A DNA stretch of 34,269 nt from UBA11222 sp030652895 (GTDB lineage Bacteria; Pseudomonadota; Alphaproteobacteria; UBA11222), in the NCBI GenBank assembly GCA_038318895.1, contig JBBQCS010000027.1:1-34269 (forward strand). Direction: 5' to 3'. The notes under the pieces were generated by a model. That model worked only from the letters and a program-made list of their open reading frames with translations. It was not told where the DNA came from and did not search any database. The translations under genes and the position numbers were made by a program. Position 1 is the stretch's first letter; each line of letters begins with the position of its first letter. Of this stretch, positions 1-7,605 are shown one piece after another.

Positions 1-23
1 ATATCGTCTGAGGACCGGCTAAT

Positions 24-644
24 TTATTGATCCGCGCAAGCATTTGCAGATCTCATCACATTATCCGCCGAAATCCCCAAGTCCACGGGACAGCCCGCCA
101 GGCGAAGCGCGCGCGCCGTCCAGACATTACAGGTTCTGAACAGGTGGAAGTTTTCTCTGCCTGCAAAAAACCGGCTGTCGCCATACAGACCATGGCCCAT
201 TCTTATGATGTTGTCCGCCGCGTCGTGCTCATAGGCGTCTGAAATATACTGCACGACACGCCCCATGGCGGCGTCATCCACGTGCAGGGCAATTATGTTG
301 CTATAGGGAAATTGCGCCGCAACCGGCCCATTAAACCCCACCAGATGCAGTACGCTGGCGGATGGCCAGAGCGCCGCCTTAAGCGCCAGCAACAGGCTGG
401 GTGCGCGGATCTGATAAAATTCACGCTGACCCCAGCCTATTTCGAGATATTCGCCCGCCGGCGCCTGACGCTGTTCGGGCCAAAGCCCGGCCGGAATATC
501 CCCGCGCCGCAGCACAAGCCCTGTATGCCAGCCGTGATCGACCACATACAGGGTAGCGGCGCTCAGTGGGGCTGCCGCAAAAAGCACGGTAAACAGCAGG
601 GCCATCACAGAGAGGCGCCAAATTATCAAAGTGTAGTCAGACAT
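24..644 (-). CDS. DUF2459 (TIGR02117) exported protein
   Basis: Conserved protein of unknown function. The mature part opens with the family-typical YVVDHGWHTGLVL, followed by LEIGWGQREFYQ and, near the C terminus, FRTCNVWTARALRLAG, all landmarks of DUF2459/TIGR02117. I chose the start at 644 (MSDYTLI...), which gives about 206 residues. The open frame continues upstream to 725, but those residues look non-coding. A hydrophobic stretch ending in AAAPLSAA just before the conserved domain looks like a signal peptide, so the protein is probably periplasmic or membrane-anchored. A second Met at 605 would start directly at the hydrophobic core. No convincing Shine-Dalgarno was found for either. 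The conserved His and Cys suggest a hydrolase-like fold, but no reaction is established. It is divergent from the hydrolase gene at 815. Confidence 0.8.
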   Translation of the reverse strand: MSDYTLIIWRLSVMALLFTVLFAAAPLSAATLYVVDHGWHTGLVLRRGDIPAGLWPEQRQAPAGEYLEIGWGQREFYQIRAPSLLLALKAALWPSASVLHLVGFNGPVAAQFPYSNIIALHVDDAAMGRVVQYISDAYEHDAADNIIRMGHGLYGDSRFFAGRENFHLFRTCNVWTARALRLAGCPVDLGISADNVMRSANACADQ

Positions 645-749
645 TACGCACAGACATTGCCAGAAACGCGCGCCACCGCAAGACCCGAATGCGCGGCTGG
701 CAATGCCGCCCCTTCCTGCCAACAATTCTGTCTGATGATTTATGTTGAA

Positions 750-776
750 CTTATTGCTGAGCGGTGGCTCAATAAG
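750..776. promoter_or_regulatory. Imperfect inverted repeat upstream of the hydrolase gene
   Basis: CTTATTGctGAGC (750-762) and GCTCAATAAG (767-776) are complementary over 10 bp, with a two-base bulge in the left arm and a 4-nt loop (GGTG). The repeat lies in the divergent intergenic region, about 40 nt before the ATG at 815, so it could be an operator for the hydrolase/monooxygenase pair or a hairpin in its leader. No T-run follows, which argues against an intrinsic terminator. No regulator gene is adjacent. Confidence 0.4.
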
Positions 777-814
777 GCCAACTAATAAGCCAAATAAACG
801 TTGGGAGGCAGGGC

Positions 815-1612
815 ATGGCGGTAATGGAGATGGCAGCGCGTGAGAAATCGGCGCAAGTGGGCGGCGCTACGCTGAAATATCTTGAGGGGGGAAGTGGCGC
901 GCCCTTGCTAGTGCTGCATGGGGAACTGGGCTTTCCTGGCTGGACCGACGCGTATGAGCAATTATCGAAAACCCACAAACTGATCATTCCGCTGCATCCG
1001 GGCTTTGGTGTGGGTGACCGCGTTGAGTGGATCATGAACATGCGCGATCAGGCGTGTTTCTATAGCCGTTTTCTGCAGGAACAGTCGCTTACCCCCATCG
1101 ACGTGCTGGGCTTTTCAATGGGGGGCTGGATCGCCGCTGAAATGGCGGCGAACAATGCGGCGCAATTTTCACATATGGCGCTGGTGGCGCCGTTTGGTGT
1201 TCGTCCGCCATCAGGCGAAATCCGTGATCTGTTCGCCACGCCAACCCAGAACTATATCGATGCCAGCGTGTTCGACGCGGTGGGCGCACCAGAGCTTTCC
1301 AAGCTGTATGGCGTTCCCGGTCCAAAGCAATATGAGATGTGGGAAGACGCCCGCGCGGAGGCTGCCCGTCTTGCCTGGGTCCCCTATATGTTCAACCCCA
1401 GCCTGCCGCATCTGCTGGCGGGGGTGAAAGGTCTGCCAACCCTGATCCTGTGGGGCAAGGATGACAGGATCGTCCCGGCCAGCACGGCCGATGTATTCGC
1501 CAGCGCCATCACTGGCGCGCAACTGGAACTGTTCGATAAATGCGGACACATGCCCGAGATCGAAAAGAAAGATCAGTTTCTTGCCAGACTAACCGCGTTC
1601 CTGGCCGCCTAA
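815..1612 (+). CDS. Alpha/beta-fold hydrolase
   Basis: Soluble alpha/beta hydrolase of 265 residues. The oxyanion-hole HG motif is at residues 35-36 (LLVLHGELG). The nucleophile elbow GFSMGG places Ser101. The acidic residue is probably Asp217 (WGKDDRIVP), and the catalytic His is His245 (CGHMPEIE), so the triad is complete. Start 815 has a good GGGAGG Shine-Dalgarno at about 801. The gene ends 24 nt before a flavin-dependent monooxygenase on the same strand, so the two are probably cotranscribed. Such pairs often act on the same substrate, the monooxygenase making an ester or ring-cleavage product that the hydrolase splits. That link is inference. The substrate cannot be read from the sequence; esterase, lactonase and C-C hydrolase remain possible. 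Confidence 0.85.
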   Translation: MAVMEMAAREKSAQVGGATLKYLEGGSGAPLLVLHGELGFPGWTDAYEQLSKTHKLIIPLHPGFGVGDRVEWIMNMRDQACFYSRFLQEQSLTPIDVLGFSMGGWIAAEMAANNAAQFSHMALVAPFGVRPPSGEIRDLFATPTQNYIDASVFDAVGAPELSKLYGVPGPKQYEMWEDARAEAARLAWVPYMFNPSLPHLLAGVKGLPTLILWGKDDRIVPASTADVFASAITGAQLELFDKCGHMPEIEKKDQFLARLTAFLAA

Positions 1613-1636
1613 TCAAAACCATCAAGGGAGATCATC

Positions 1637-2944
1637 ATGCATATCGGAACTTTCACCGAGCGCCCCTATGCCAATCTGGCGGAGAATGAAGTTTACCGCA
1701 ACGCCAGCTTCTTCGGGGTATCCAACAAGCATTTCGACCCCAAAGTGGGTGCCGATCTGTACCACCGCTATCTCGACCAGAACGTGGCCGCGGAAGATTT
1801 GGGCTTTGATGTGATCATGCTGAACGAACATCACGCCAACCCGTTCACCATGGGCGCGGTGATGGATGTGGAGGCGGCGATTCTGGCGGCGCGCACCCAG
1901 CGGGTCAAGATTGCGCTGATGGGCAACCCGTTGCCGATCACCGATCCGCTGCGCCTCGCCGAAGAACTGGCGACCATCGACATGATTTCGCGTGGCCGTC
2001 TGGTCGCGGGCTGGGTGCGCGGCGCGGGCTCCGAGCAGATCGCCAACAATGTGAACCCCAGCTATAACCGCGAGCGTTTCAACGAGGCGCATGACTTTAT
2101 CCAGCAGGCCTGGACCCGAAACGGTCCCTGGCGTTATGAGGGAAAGCACTATCATTACCGCCACGTAAATCCCTGGCAAAAGCCCTACCAGCAGCCCCGG
2201 CCGGAATGCTGGATCCCGGGCCTTGTCAGCCCGGAAACCGTGATCTGGGCGGCGCAGCACCGCTATCCCTATCTGGCGCTGGCGACGTTCCTGGAGCCAA
2301 CCATGGAAATGTGGGACATGTACGCCGACGAGGCCGAACGGCAGGGCTATCAGGCCGGTCCGGAAAATTTCGGCTATCTGCAAAAAATCGTGATTGCCGA
2401 AACAGAGGAAAAAGCCCAGGAACTGGGCCATGCCTGGCTCTACGGCGGTGGCCAACCCGCCTTTGCGCGTCCGGAATGGATGTTCCCGTCGGGCTATAAT
2501 TCCAAAGCGGCGACGGCGCGTCTGGCCAAGGCTTTTACAAATCCCGAAACCGGCGATGTGGCGCTGGCCTCTGCTACGTACAGCGAGAATATCGATGTCG
2601 AGGCCGCCAAACGCGCCACCCTGGCGACCTATCAGGGTTTTCAGGACAGCAACCAGTTTATTGTCGGCACGCCAAAATCCGTACTTCCGAAACTGCGTCA
2701 TGTCATGGAAACCATCCGGCCCGGCATTTTCATCTGCTGGCATATTGAAGGCGGTACGGTCAGTCAGGAAGACGCCATGACCAGCCTGCGTCTGCTGGGC
2801 ACCCAGGTGCTGCCGGAAATGCGCAAATACGCCAAGGAGCTGGGTCTGACCAGCCCCGACGAAGTGAAACCCGGATCGCGCCCCCTGCCTGCAAACGGCA
2901 AGCGCCTGCCGGTAGTTGGCAAAGTCGACCGCGCGGCGGAATAG
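1637..2944 (+). CDS. LLM-class flavin-dependent oxidoreductase (bacterial luciferase-like)
   Basis: Luciferase-like monooxygenase of 435 residues, a TIM-barrel family that uses reduced FMN (or F420) to oxygenate or oxidise organic substrates. Typical features are LGFDVIMLNEHHA in the N-terminal part, followed by DPLRLAEELATIDMISRGRLVAGWVRG, the LLM signature around strands 3-4, and YNRERFNEAHDFIQQAW. A strong Shine-Dalgarno (AAGGGAG) precedes the ATG. It is longer than the usual 330-380 residues, with an extended C-terminal region ending in a Pro/Lys-rich tail. It follows the alpha/beta hydrolase by 24 nt and is probably in one operon with it. No flavin reductase is nearby, so reduced flavin would come from elsewhere. 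The substrate is unknown. Confidence 0.85.
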   Translation: MHIGTFTERPYANLAENEVYRNASFFGVSNKHFDPKVGADLYHRYLDQNVAAEDLGFDVIMLNEHHANPFTMGAVMDVEAAILAARTQRVKIALMGNPLPITDPLRLAEELATIDMISRGRLVAGWVRGAGSEQIANNVNPSYNRERFNEAHDFIQQAWTRNGPWRYEGKHYHYRHVNPWQKPYQQPRPECWIPGLVSPETVIWAAQHRYPYLALATFLEPTMEMWDMYADEAERQGYQAGPENFGYLQKIVIAETEEKAQELGHAWLYGGGQPAFARPEWMFPSGYNSKAATARLAKAFTNPETGDVALASATYSENIDVEAAKRATLATYQGFQDSNQFIVGTPKSVLPKLRHVMETIRPGIFICWHIEGGTVSQEDAMTSLRLLGTQVLPEMRKYAKELGLTSPDEVKPGSRPLPANGKRLPVVGKVDRAAE

Positions 2945-3001
2945 GGGGTTTAGGAATCGGTAAGAATGGCCTGGAATTCGATTTAACAGTCCGATCCGTT
3001 T

Positions 3002-3041
3002 CTCACCCCACCCCCCATACAGGGGAGGGGATAGGGGTGAG
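3002..3041. repeat. GC-rich palindromic intergenic element, possible bidirectional terminator
   Basis: CTCACCCC (3002-3009) and GGGGTGAG (3034-3041) form a perfect 8-bp inverted repeat. Inside it a C-run (3011-3016) can pair with either of two G-runs (3022-3025, 3027-3030). The element sits between two convergent genes, the monooxygenase (ends 2944) and clpB (ends 3053). It resembles the short CTCACCCC/GGGGTGAG intergenic palindromes seen in many bacterial genomes. There is no clear T-run on either side, so termination by this hairpin is uncertain. Confidence 0.5.
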
Positions 3042-3052
3042 GGTATGCAGGA

Positions 3053-5647
3053 TTAAGCCGCTGCCTGCATTTCCTGACCATTGATGATCAGGCCCTTGTC
3101 GCCCGCACTCACACGTACGGTTTCGCCGTCCTTGATCGTGCCCGCCAGCAATTGCTCCGCCAACGGATTTTGCAGGGCGCGCTGAATGACGCGCTTTAAT
3201 GGCCGCGCGCCATAGACCGGATCATAGCCCGCATTGGCAAGCCATGTGCGCGCCGCATCATCGAGATCCAGCGTGATTTTACGCGCTTCCAGCAGGCCCA
3301 GCAGGCCGCGGATCTGGATGGTGACGATGCCGTCCATCTGTTCGCGCGTCAGCCGGTTGAACAGAATAATTTCATCCAGCCGGTTGAGGAATTCGGGCCG
3401 GAAGTTTTCCTGGACCACATTCATCACCTGCGCACGGGCGCTTTCCGCCGGCTCGCCATCTTTCAGCGCCGCCAGATATTCCGACCCCAGATTGGATGTC
3501 AGAATGATGATCGTGTTCTTGAAATCCACCGTGCGGCCCTGGCCGTCGGTCAGACGGCCATCGTCCAACACCTGCAACAGAATGTTGAACACATCCGGGT
3601 GCGCCTTTTCAACCTCGTCAAACAGCAGCACCTGATAGGGCCGGCGCCGTACCGCCTCGGTCAGCGCGCCGCCTTCGTCATATCCGACATAGCCGGGCGG
3701 CGCGCCGATCATGCGCGCGACGGAATGCTTTTCCATATATTCCGACATATCCAGTCGCAGGATCGCATTCTCGTCATCAAACAGAAATTGCGCCAGGGTC
3801 TTGGTCAGTTCGGTTTTGCCCACGCCGGTTGGTCCCAGAAACAGGAACGATCCGATTGGGCGGCGCGGATCCTGCAGGCCGGCGCGCGCGCGGCGCACCG
3901 CATGGGCCACTGCACGCAGCGCATCGTCCTGCCCGATCACGCGCTCGCTCAGTTTGGTTTCCATGGCCAGCAGCTTGTCGCGCTCGCCCTCCAGCATCTT
4001 GTCCACGGGAATGCCGGTCCAGCGCGATACGATGCCCGCAATATGTTCTTCGGTTACGGCCTCTTCCAGACTGGCCTGCTCGCCCGCTTCATCAGCTTCG
4101 CGCAGTTTTTGCTCCAGTCCCGGAATGACGCCATACGCGATTTCACCCGCACGCGCCAGATCGCCGCTGCGCTGCGCTTGCGCCAGATCGCTGCGCGCCT
4201 GATCCAACTGTTCTTTGATTTTTTGCGAATCCGCAAGCTGCGCCTTTTCCGATTGCCAGCGCGCGGTCAGATCCGCCGAGCTCTGTTCCAGCTCAACCAG
4301 TTCCTTTTCCAGCCTCTCCAGACGATCCACCGAGGCCGCGTCGGTTTCCTTGCGGAGCGCCTCGCGTTCGATCTTCAATTGCAGAATGCGCCGGTCCAGT
4401 TCGTCCAGTTCTTCGGGCTTGGAATCGATTTCCATGCGCAGGCGGCTGGCGGCTTCATCAACCAGATCAATGGCTTTATCCGGCAAAAAACGGTCCGAGA
4501 TATAACGGTTCGACAAGGCCGCGGCCGACACGATGGCCGCATCGCTGATGCGCACACCGTGATGCAGTTCGTATTTTTCCTTCAGCCCACGCAGAATCGA
4601 CACTGTGTCTTCGACCGTCGGCTCACTGACAAACACTGGCTGAAAGCGCCGCGCCAGCGCCGCGTCTTTTTCCACATGCTTGCGATATTCATTCAGTGTG
4701 GTGGCGCCAATGCAGTGCAGCTCACCGCGCGCCAATGCCGGCTTCAGCAGATTGGACGCATCCATCGACCCTTCCGCAGCACCCGCGCCAACAATGGTAT
4801 GCATTTCGTCGATGAACAGCACCACCTCGCCGGCGGCGCTCGTTACTTCCTGCAACACCGCTTTCAGGCGTTCTTCAAACTCGCCGCGATATTTGGCGCC
4901 AGCAATCAGCGCCCCCATATCCAGCGCCATCAGCTTTTTGTTCTTCAGGCTTTCGGGCACGTCGCCATTAATAATGCGTTGCGCCAACCCTTCGATGATC
5001 GCGGTCTTGCCGACGCCCGGTTCACCGATCAGCACGGGATTGTTTTTGGTGCGCCGCGACAGAACCTGAATGGTTCTACGGATTTCTTCGTCACGCCCGA
5101 TCACGGGATCAACCTTGCCGTCACGCGCCGCCTGGGTCAGGTCGCGAGCGTATTTTTTTAGCGCCTCGAAAGTGTCTTCCGCGGAGGCATTATCCGCCGT
5201 GCGGCCCTTGCGCAACTCATTGATAGCGCGATTGAGATTTTCTGGCGTCACACCTGCACGTTCCAGAATGCTCGCCGCCTCGCTGCCTTTGGCGAGAGCT
5301 GTGGCCAGCAGCAGGCGTTCTGCGGTAACAAATGCGTCCCCGGCTTTTTTTGAAAGATCTTCGGCCTGCTCGAACAGTTTCACCAATGGCTGGCTGAGAT
5401 GCAGCTGGCCTGCGCCCGGCCCGCTGGCCGACGCCATCTTCGCCAGCGCCTGTTCGACGCCCTGCTTCGCCTGATCGGGCTTGCCCCCGGCATTACGAAT
5501 TAAATTCGCCGCCAAGCCATCCGCGTCATCCAGCAGAACCTTAAGGATATGTTCAGGGGTATATTGGCCATGGCCGCTACGGCTGGCCAGGGTTTGCCCC
5601 GCTTGAATCAAACCGCGCGAGCGTTCGGTATATTTTTCGAATTGCAT
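3053..5647 (-). CDS. clpB: ATP-dependent disaggregase ClpB
   Basis: Hexameric Hsp100 chaperone of 864 residues that, with DnaK/DnaJ/GrpE, pulls proteins out of aggregates in the cytoplasm. The N-terminal Clp repeats (about 1-145) are followed by AAA+ domain 1 with Walker A GEPGVGKT (208-215) and Walker B VLFIDE (276-281). The long coiled-coil middle domain (about 410-530) separates ClpB from ClpA/ClpC. AAA+ domain 2 carries Walker A GPTGVGKT (605-612) and the GYVGYDEGG pore region. Start 5647 is chosen because GGGAGG lies 6 nt upstream and MQFEKYTERSRG is the usual N terminus; the 21 extra upstream codons look non-coding. Length matches the family. A weak heat-shock-type promoter candidate lies about 140 nt upstream. 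Confidence 0.97.
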   Translation of the reverse strand: MQFEKYTERSRGLIQAGQTLASRSGHGQYTPEHILKVLLDDADGLAANLIRNAGGKPDQAKQGVEQALAKMASASGPGAGQLHLSQPLVKLFEQAEDLSKKAGDAFVTAERLLLATALAKGSEAASILERAGVTPENLNRAINELRKGRTADNASAEDTFEALKKYARDLTQAARDGKVDPVIGRDEEIRRTIQVLSRRTKNNPVLIGEPGVGKTAIIEGLAQRIINGDVPESLKNKKLMALDMGALIAGAKYRGEFEERLKAVLQEVTSAAGEVVLFIDEMHTIVGAGAAEGSMDASNLLKPALARGELHCIGATTLNEYRKHVEKDAALARRFQPVFVSEPTVEDTVSILRGLKEKYELHHGVRISDAAIVSAAALSNRYISDRFLPDKAIDLVDEAASRLRMEIDSKPEELDELDRRILQLKIEREALRKETDAASVDRLERLEKELVELEQSSADLTARWQSEKAQLADSQKIKEQLDQARSDLAQAQRSGDLARAGEIAYGVIPGLEQKLREADEAGEQASLEEAVTEEHIAGIVSRWTGIPVDKMLEGERDKLLAMETKLSERVIGQDDALRAVAHAVRRARAGLQDPRRPIGSFLFLGPTGVGKTELTKTLAQFLFDDENAILRLDMSEYMEKHSVARMIGAPPGYVGYDEGGALTEAVRRRPYQVLLFDEVEKAHPDVFNILLQVLDDGRLTDGQGRTVDFKNTIIILTSNLGSEYLAALKDGEPAESARAQVMNVVQENFRPEFLNRLDEIILFNRLTREQMDGIVTIQIRGLLGLLEARKITLDLDDAARTWLANAGYDPVYGARPLKRVIQRALQNPLAEQLLAGTIKDGETVRVSAGDKGLIINGQEMQAAA

Positions 5648-5784
5648 CAGACACCTCCCAAGCGCGTTCGCCATCCACGGCAGAATATGCCGTAAATATG
5701 GACACTCCATCTGGAGCTGCCCGGCAACGCCTTATTGCACCAAAACGGCACGGCCTTCCAAAAAGCGCCATACCGCTATTAGTT

Positions 5785-5814
5785 TATGTGGGAATGCGTA
5801 AGCCCCGCCGCAAG
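5785..5814 (-). promoter_or_regulatory. Candidate sigma-32-type promoter for clpB
   Basis: On the minus strand CTTG (5814-5811) is followed after 18 nt by CCCACATA (5792-5785), a loose match to the heat-shock pattern CTTG...CCCCAT. It lies about 140 nt upstream of the clpB start, in the short gap below the DUF4167 gene. clpB is a classical RpoH target, which is the main reason to note it. The -10 match is imperfect and other CTTG tetramers occur nearby. Confidence 0.22.
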
Positions 5815-5852
5815 ACCGGAAAGCAAGTTAAAATATGCGATCAAGTCCCGTA

Positions 5853-6332
5853 TCAGGCTGTGCTTGTTAGATTTTCTTCAAAAGTTGTTTCCGCAGTATT
5901 TCCTTGCGCATTATCGTCTTGCGTCTCCGCGGGCGCTGCATCGTCACTTTCGCGTCCATTCTCGGGCTGCTCCAGGCGGCGGCTGCCGTTCTGGCGGCCA
6001 GATTGATCCCTTTCGCGCGCAGCAGCTTGCGCCTGGTTCGCCGCCGCTAGCAGGCGGTAATAATGTTCCGCATGTTGCAGGTAGTTCTCGGCGCCAACCG
6101 GGTTGCCCTGGGAATTAGCGTCACGCGCAAGGTTCTGATATTTTTCGTAAATATGGGCGACCGTACCGCGAATTTTCACATCGGGGCCGTTGCTGTCCAG
6201 CGTGCGGTTGAGGTTCACGACGCCACCGGCATTTGCCCCCATATTGCCGCCGCTCCCGCCGCCGCTATGCGGTTTTCCGCGACCCCGTCCGCGTGAGCGT
6301 TGTTTGTTGACGTTCTGCTGGGCGGGTCTCAT
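5853..6332 (-). CDS. DUF4167 domain-containing protein
   Basis: Small basic protein of 159 residues. The N terminus (about 7-38) is rich in Arg, Gly and Ser (RSRGRGRGKPHSGG), a nucleic-acid-binding type of composition. It is followed by the conserved DUF4167 block with NRTLDSNGPDVKIRG, AHIYEKYQNLARDA and GDRVAAENYLQHAEHYYR-like features, seen here as NPVGAENYLQHAEHYYRLL (about 77-95). The C-terminal third is low-complexity, Gln/Asn/Asp-rich and probably disordered. The family is characteristic of Alphaproteobacteria and usually sits beside prmC/prfA, as here. RNA or ribosome association has been suggested by composition and context, but the function is unknown. No clear Shine-Dalgarno precedes the ATG. 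Confidence 0.88.
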   Translation of the reverse strand: MRPAQQNVNKQRSRGRGRGKPHSGGGSGGNMGANAGGVVNLNRTLDSNGPDVKIRGTVAHIYEKYQNLARDANSQGNPVGAENYLQHAEHYYRLLAAANQAQAAARERDQSGRQNGSRRLEQPENGRESDDAAPAETQDDNAQGNTAETTFEENLTSTA

Positions 6333-6735
6333 AGAACAACTAATCCATGTATCATTGGCTTACATCTCATCATAAGTATTAAGTTCCCTGTTGATCCTGA
6401 CCGTCCGGCATCCACCAATCAAATTGCGTCCTTGCACAGCATCGCAAACAGCCCATGCAGGTGCAGCCGGCGGTCATTTAAACGCTATCAACGCAAATTT
6501 AGGCTTCAGCCTTGTTCCCCGAATGAAATGCCGCCCGCGAAAATGTATCGGCTTCTTCCCAACCGGCATTAAAAGCACCATCTGCTGGCCCGGTCCTATC
6601 TGGAACCGTCTCCTATCTGGAACCGTCAAGGCACCGTGACAGCAATGGATAACCGCGAGAGCATTCAATACTCAATCGCTGTGCGGACATTAACCGCTTC
6701 TGCTCCCAATTCCAACATTAATCTTTTACGACGGG
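6333..6735. other. 403-nt gene-free interval between DUF4167 and prmC
   Basis: No frame in this interval has recognisable protein similarity. Short overlapping open frames exist on both strands (for example 6474-6668 on the minus strand), but none has a convincing ribosome-binding site or composition. The only distinct structure is the 17-bp tandem repeat at 6594-6627. The interval should hold the promoter of the DUF4167 gene on its left side. No tRNA-like or riboswitch-like fold was recognised by eye. Confidence 0.5.
6594..6627. repeat. Perfect 17-bp tandem direct repeat
   Basis: TCCTATCTGGAACCGTC occurs twice back to back (6594-6610 and 6611-6627) with no mismatch. A further partial copy of its end (CACCGTG) follows at about 6632. 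It lies in the non-coding interval between DUF4167 and prmC. It may be a replication-slippage product or a paired protein-binding site; the GGAAC core is noted without assigning a regulator. Confidence 0.85.
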
Positions 6736-7602
6736 TCATGCCTCAAACCGTCCTATCACGGCTCTGGCGACGCCACCCAGATCATAGTGCGGATCCAATC
6801 CCGCCAGCCCGGCCTGTTGCAGTAACATCTGCACCGCCTCGGCCTGTCCGGCCCCGGCCTCAAAAACCGCGAGCCCATCCGGACACAGCAACTGTGCCAT
6901 TGAATTAGTTATCATCCGGTAAAAATCAAGGCCGTCCTCTCCCCCGGCAAGGGCGGCAAGGGGATCAAACCGGGACACTTCCGGCGCTAACACCGTTATG
7001 TCGGCAGTGCGAATATAGGGGGGATTGGCAATTACAAGATCAAACGGGCCACGCACCTGGCCCGCCCAATCGGCGCGGCGCACGTCGCAGCGCAGGAAGT
7101 GCGCGCGGCGACACAATCCTAACCGTTCCGCATTGCGGCGCGCCACATCCAGCGCGCCCTGCGAAATGTCGATGCCCATGCCGTAGGCCTGGGGGTATTC
7201 CGACAATAGCGCCAGCAGCAAACACCCACTGCCCACGCCAACATCAAGAATGCGTAACACCTGGCCGCGATCCTTGACCATCGACAGCACTGCGCCAATC
7301 AGGGTCTCGCTGTCAGGACGTGGATCAAGCGTGTCAGAGGTGATCTCAAATTCGAGGCTCCAGAACTCACGCCGCCCAACAATGCGCGACACCGGCTCAC
7401 GCGCGGCGCGGCGGGCAATCACGCCCCCATAGGCCGCCACGTGCTCCGGGCTTAATTCGGCGGCGGGATCACGGATCATTTCTTCGTGCGACAATCCGGT
7501 TACGGCCGCAAGTAACAGCCGCGCGTCCAGCCGCGCCTGCTCGACTCCCGCATCCAGTAACTGTGCCGCCGCCATGCGTAGCGCATCGTTAATCTCAGGC
7601 AT
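6736..7602 (-). CDS. prmC: Release factor glutamine methyltransferase PrmC (HemK)
   Basis: SAM-dependent methyltransferase of 288 residues that methylates the glutamine of the GGQ motif in release factors 1 and 2, improving termination. An N-terminal helical domain (1-75) precedes the PRPDSE element (94-99). Then come SAM motif I LDVGVGSG (119-126), acidic IDIS (144-147) and the catalytic NPPY at 193-196 (IANPPYI), which binds the target glutamine. Length is normal. Its ATG lies only 3 nt beyond the prfA stop, so it is transcribed with its own substrate's gene, the conserved arrangement. Confidence 0.96.
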   Translation of the reverse strand: MPEINDALRMAAAQLLDAGVEQARLDARLLLAAVTGLSHEEMIRDPAAELSPEHVAAYGGVIARRAAREPVSRIVGRREFWSLEFEITSDTLDPRPDSETLIGAVLSMVKDRGQVLRILDVGVGSGCLLLALLSEYPQAYGMGIDISQGALDVARRNAERLGLCRRAHFLRCDVRRADWAGQVRGPFDLVIANPPYIRTADITVLAPEVSRFDPLAALAGGEDGLDFYRMITNSMAQLLCPDGLAVFEAGAGQAEAVQMLLQQAGLAGLDPHYDLGGVARAVIGRFEA

Positions 7603-7605
7603 GGA

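Noticed and set aside
1622..2743. Minus-strand open frame of 373 codons opposite the first monooxygenase
   Set aside because: It is an antisense shadow; the plus-strand gene has clear LLM family motifs and a strong ribosome-binding site.
3599..5161. Long plus-strand open frame of 520 codons inside clpB
   Set aside because: It is antisense to a full-length, highly conserved clpB. Long antisense frames are expected in GC-rich genes and the sequence resembles no protein.
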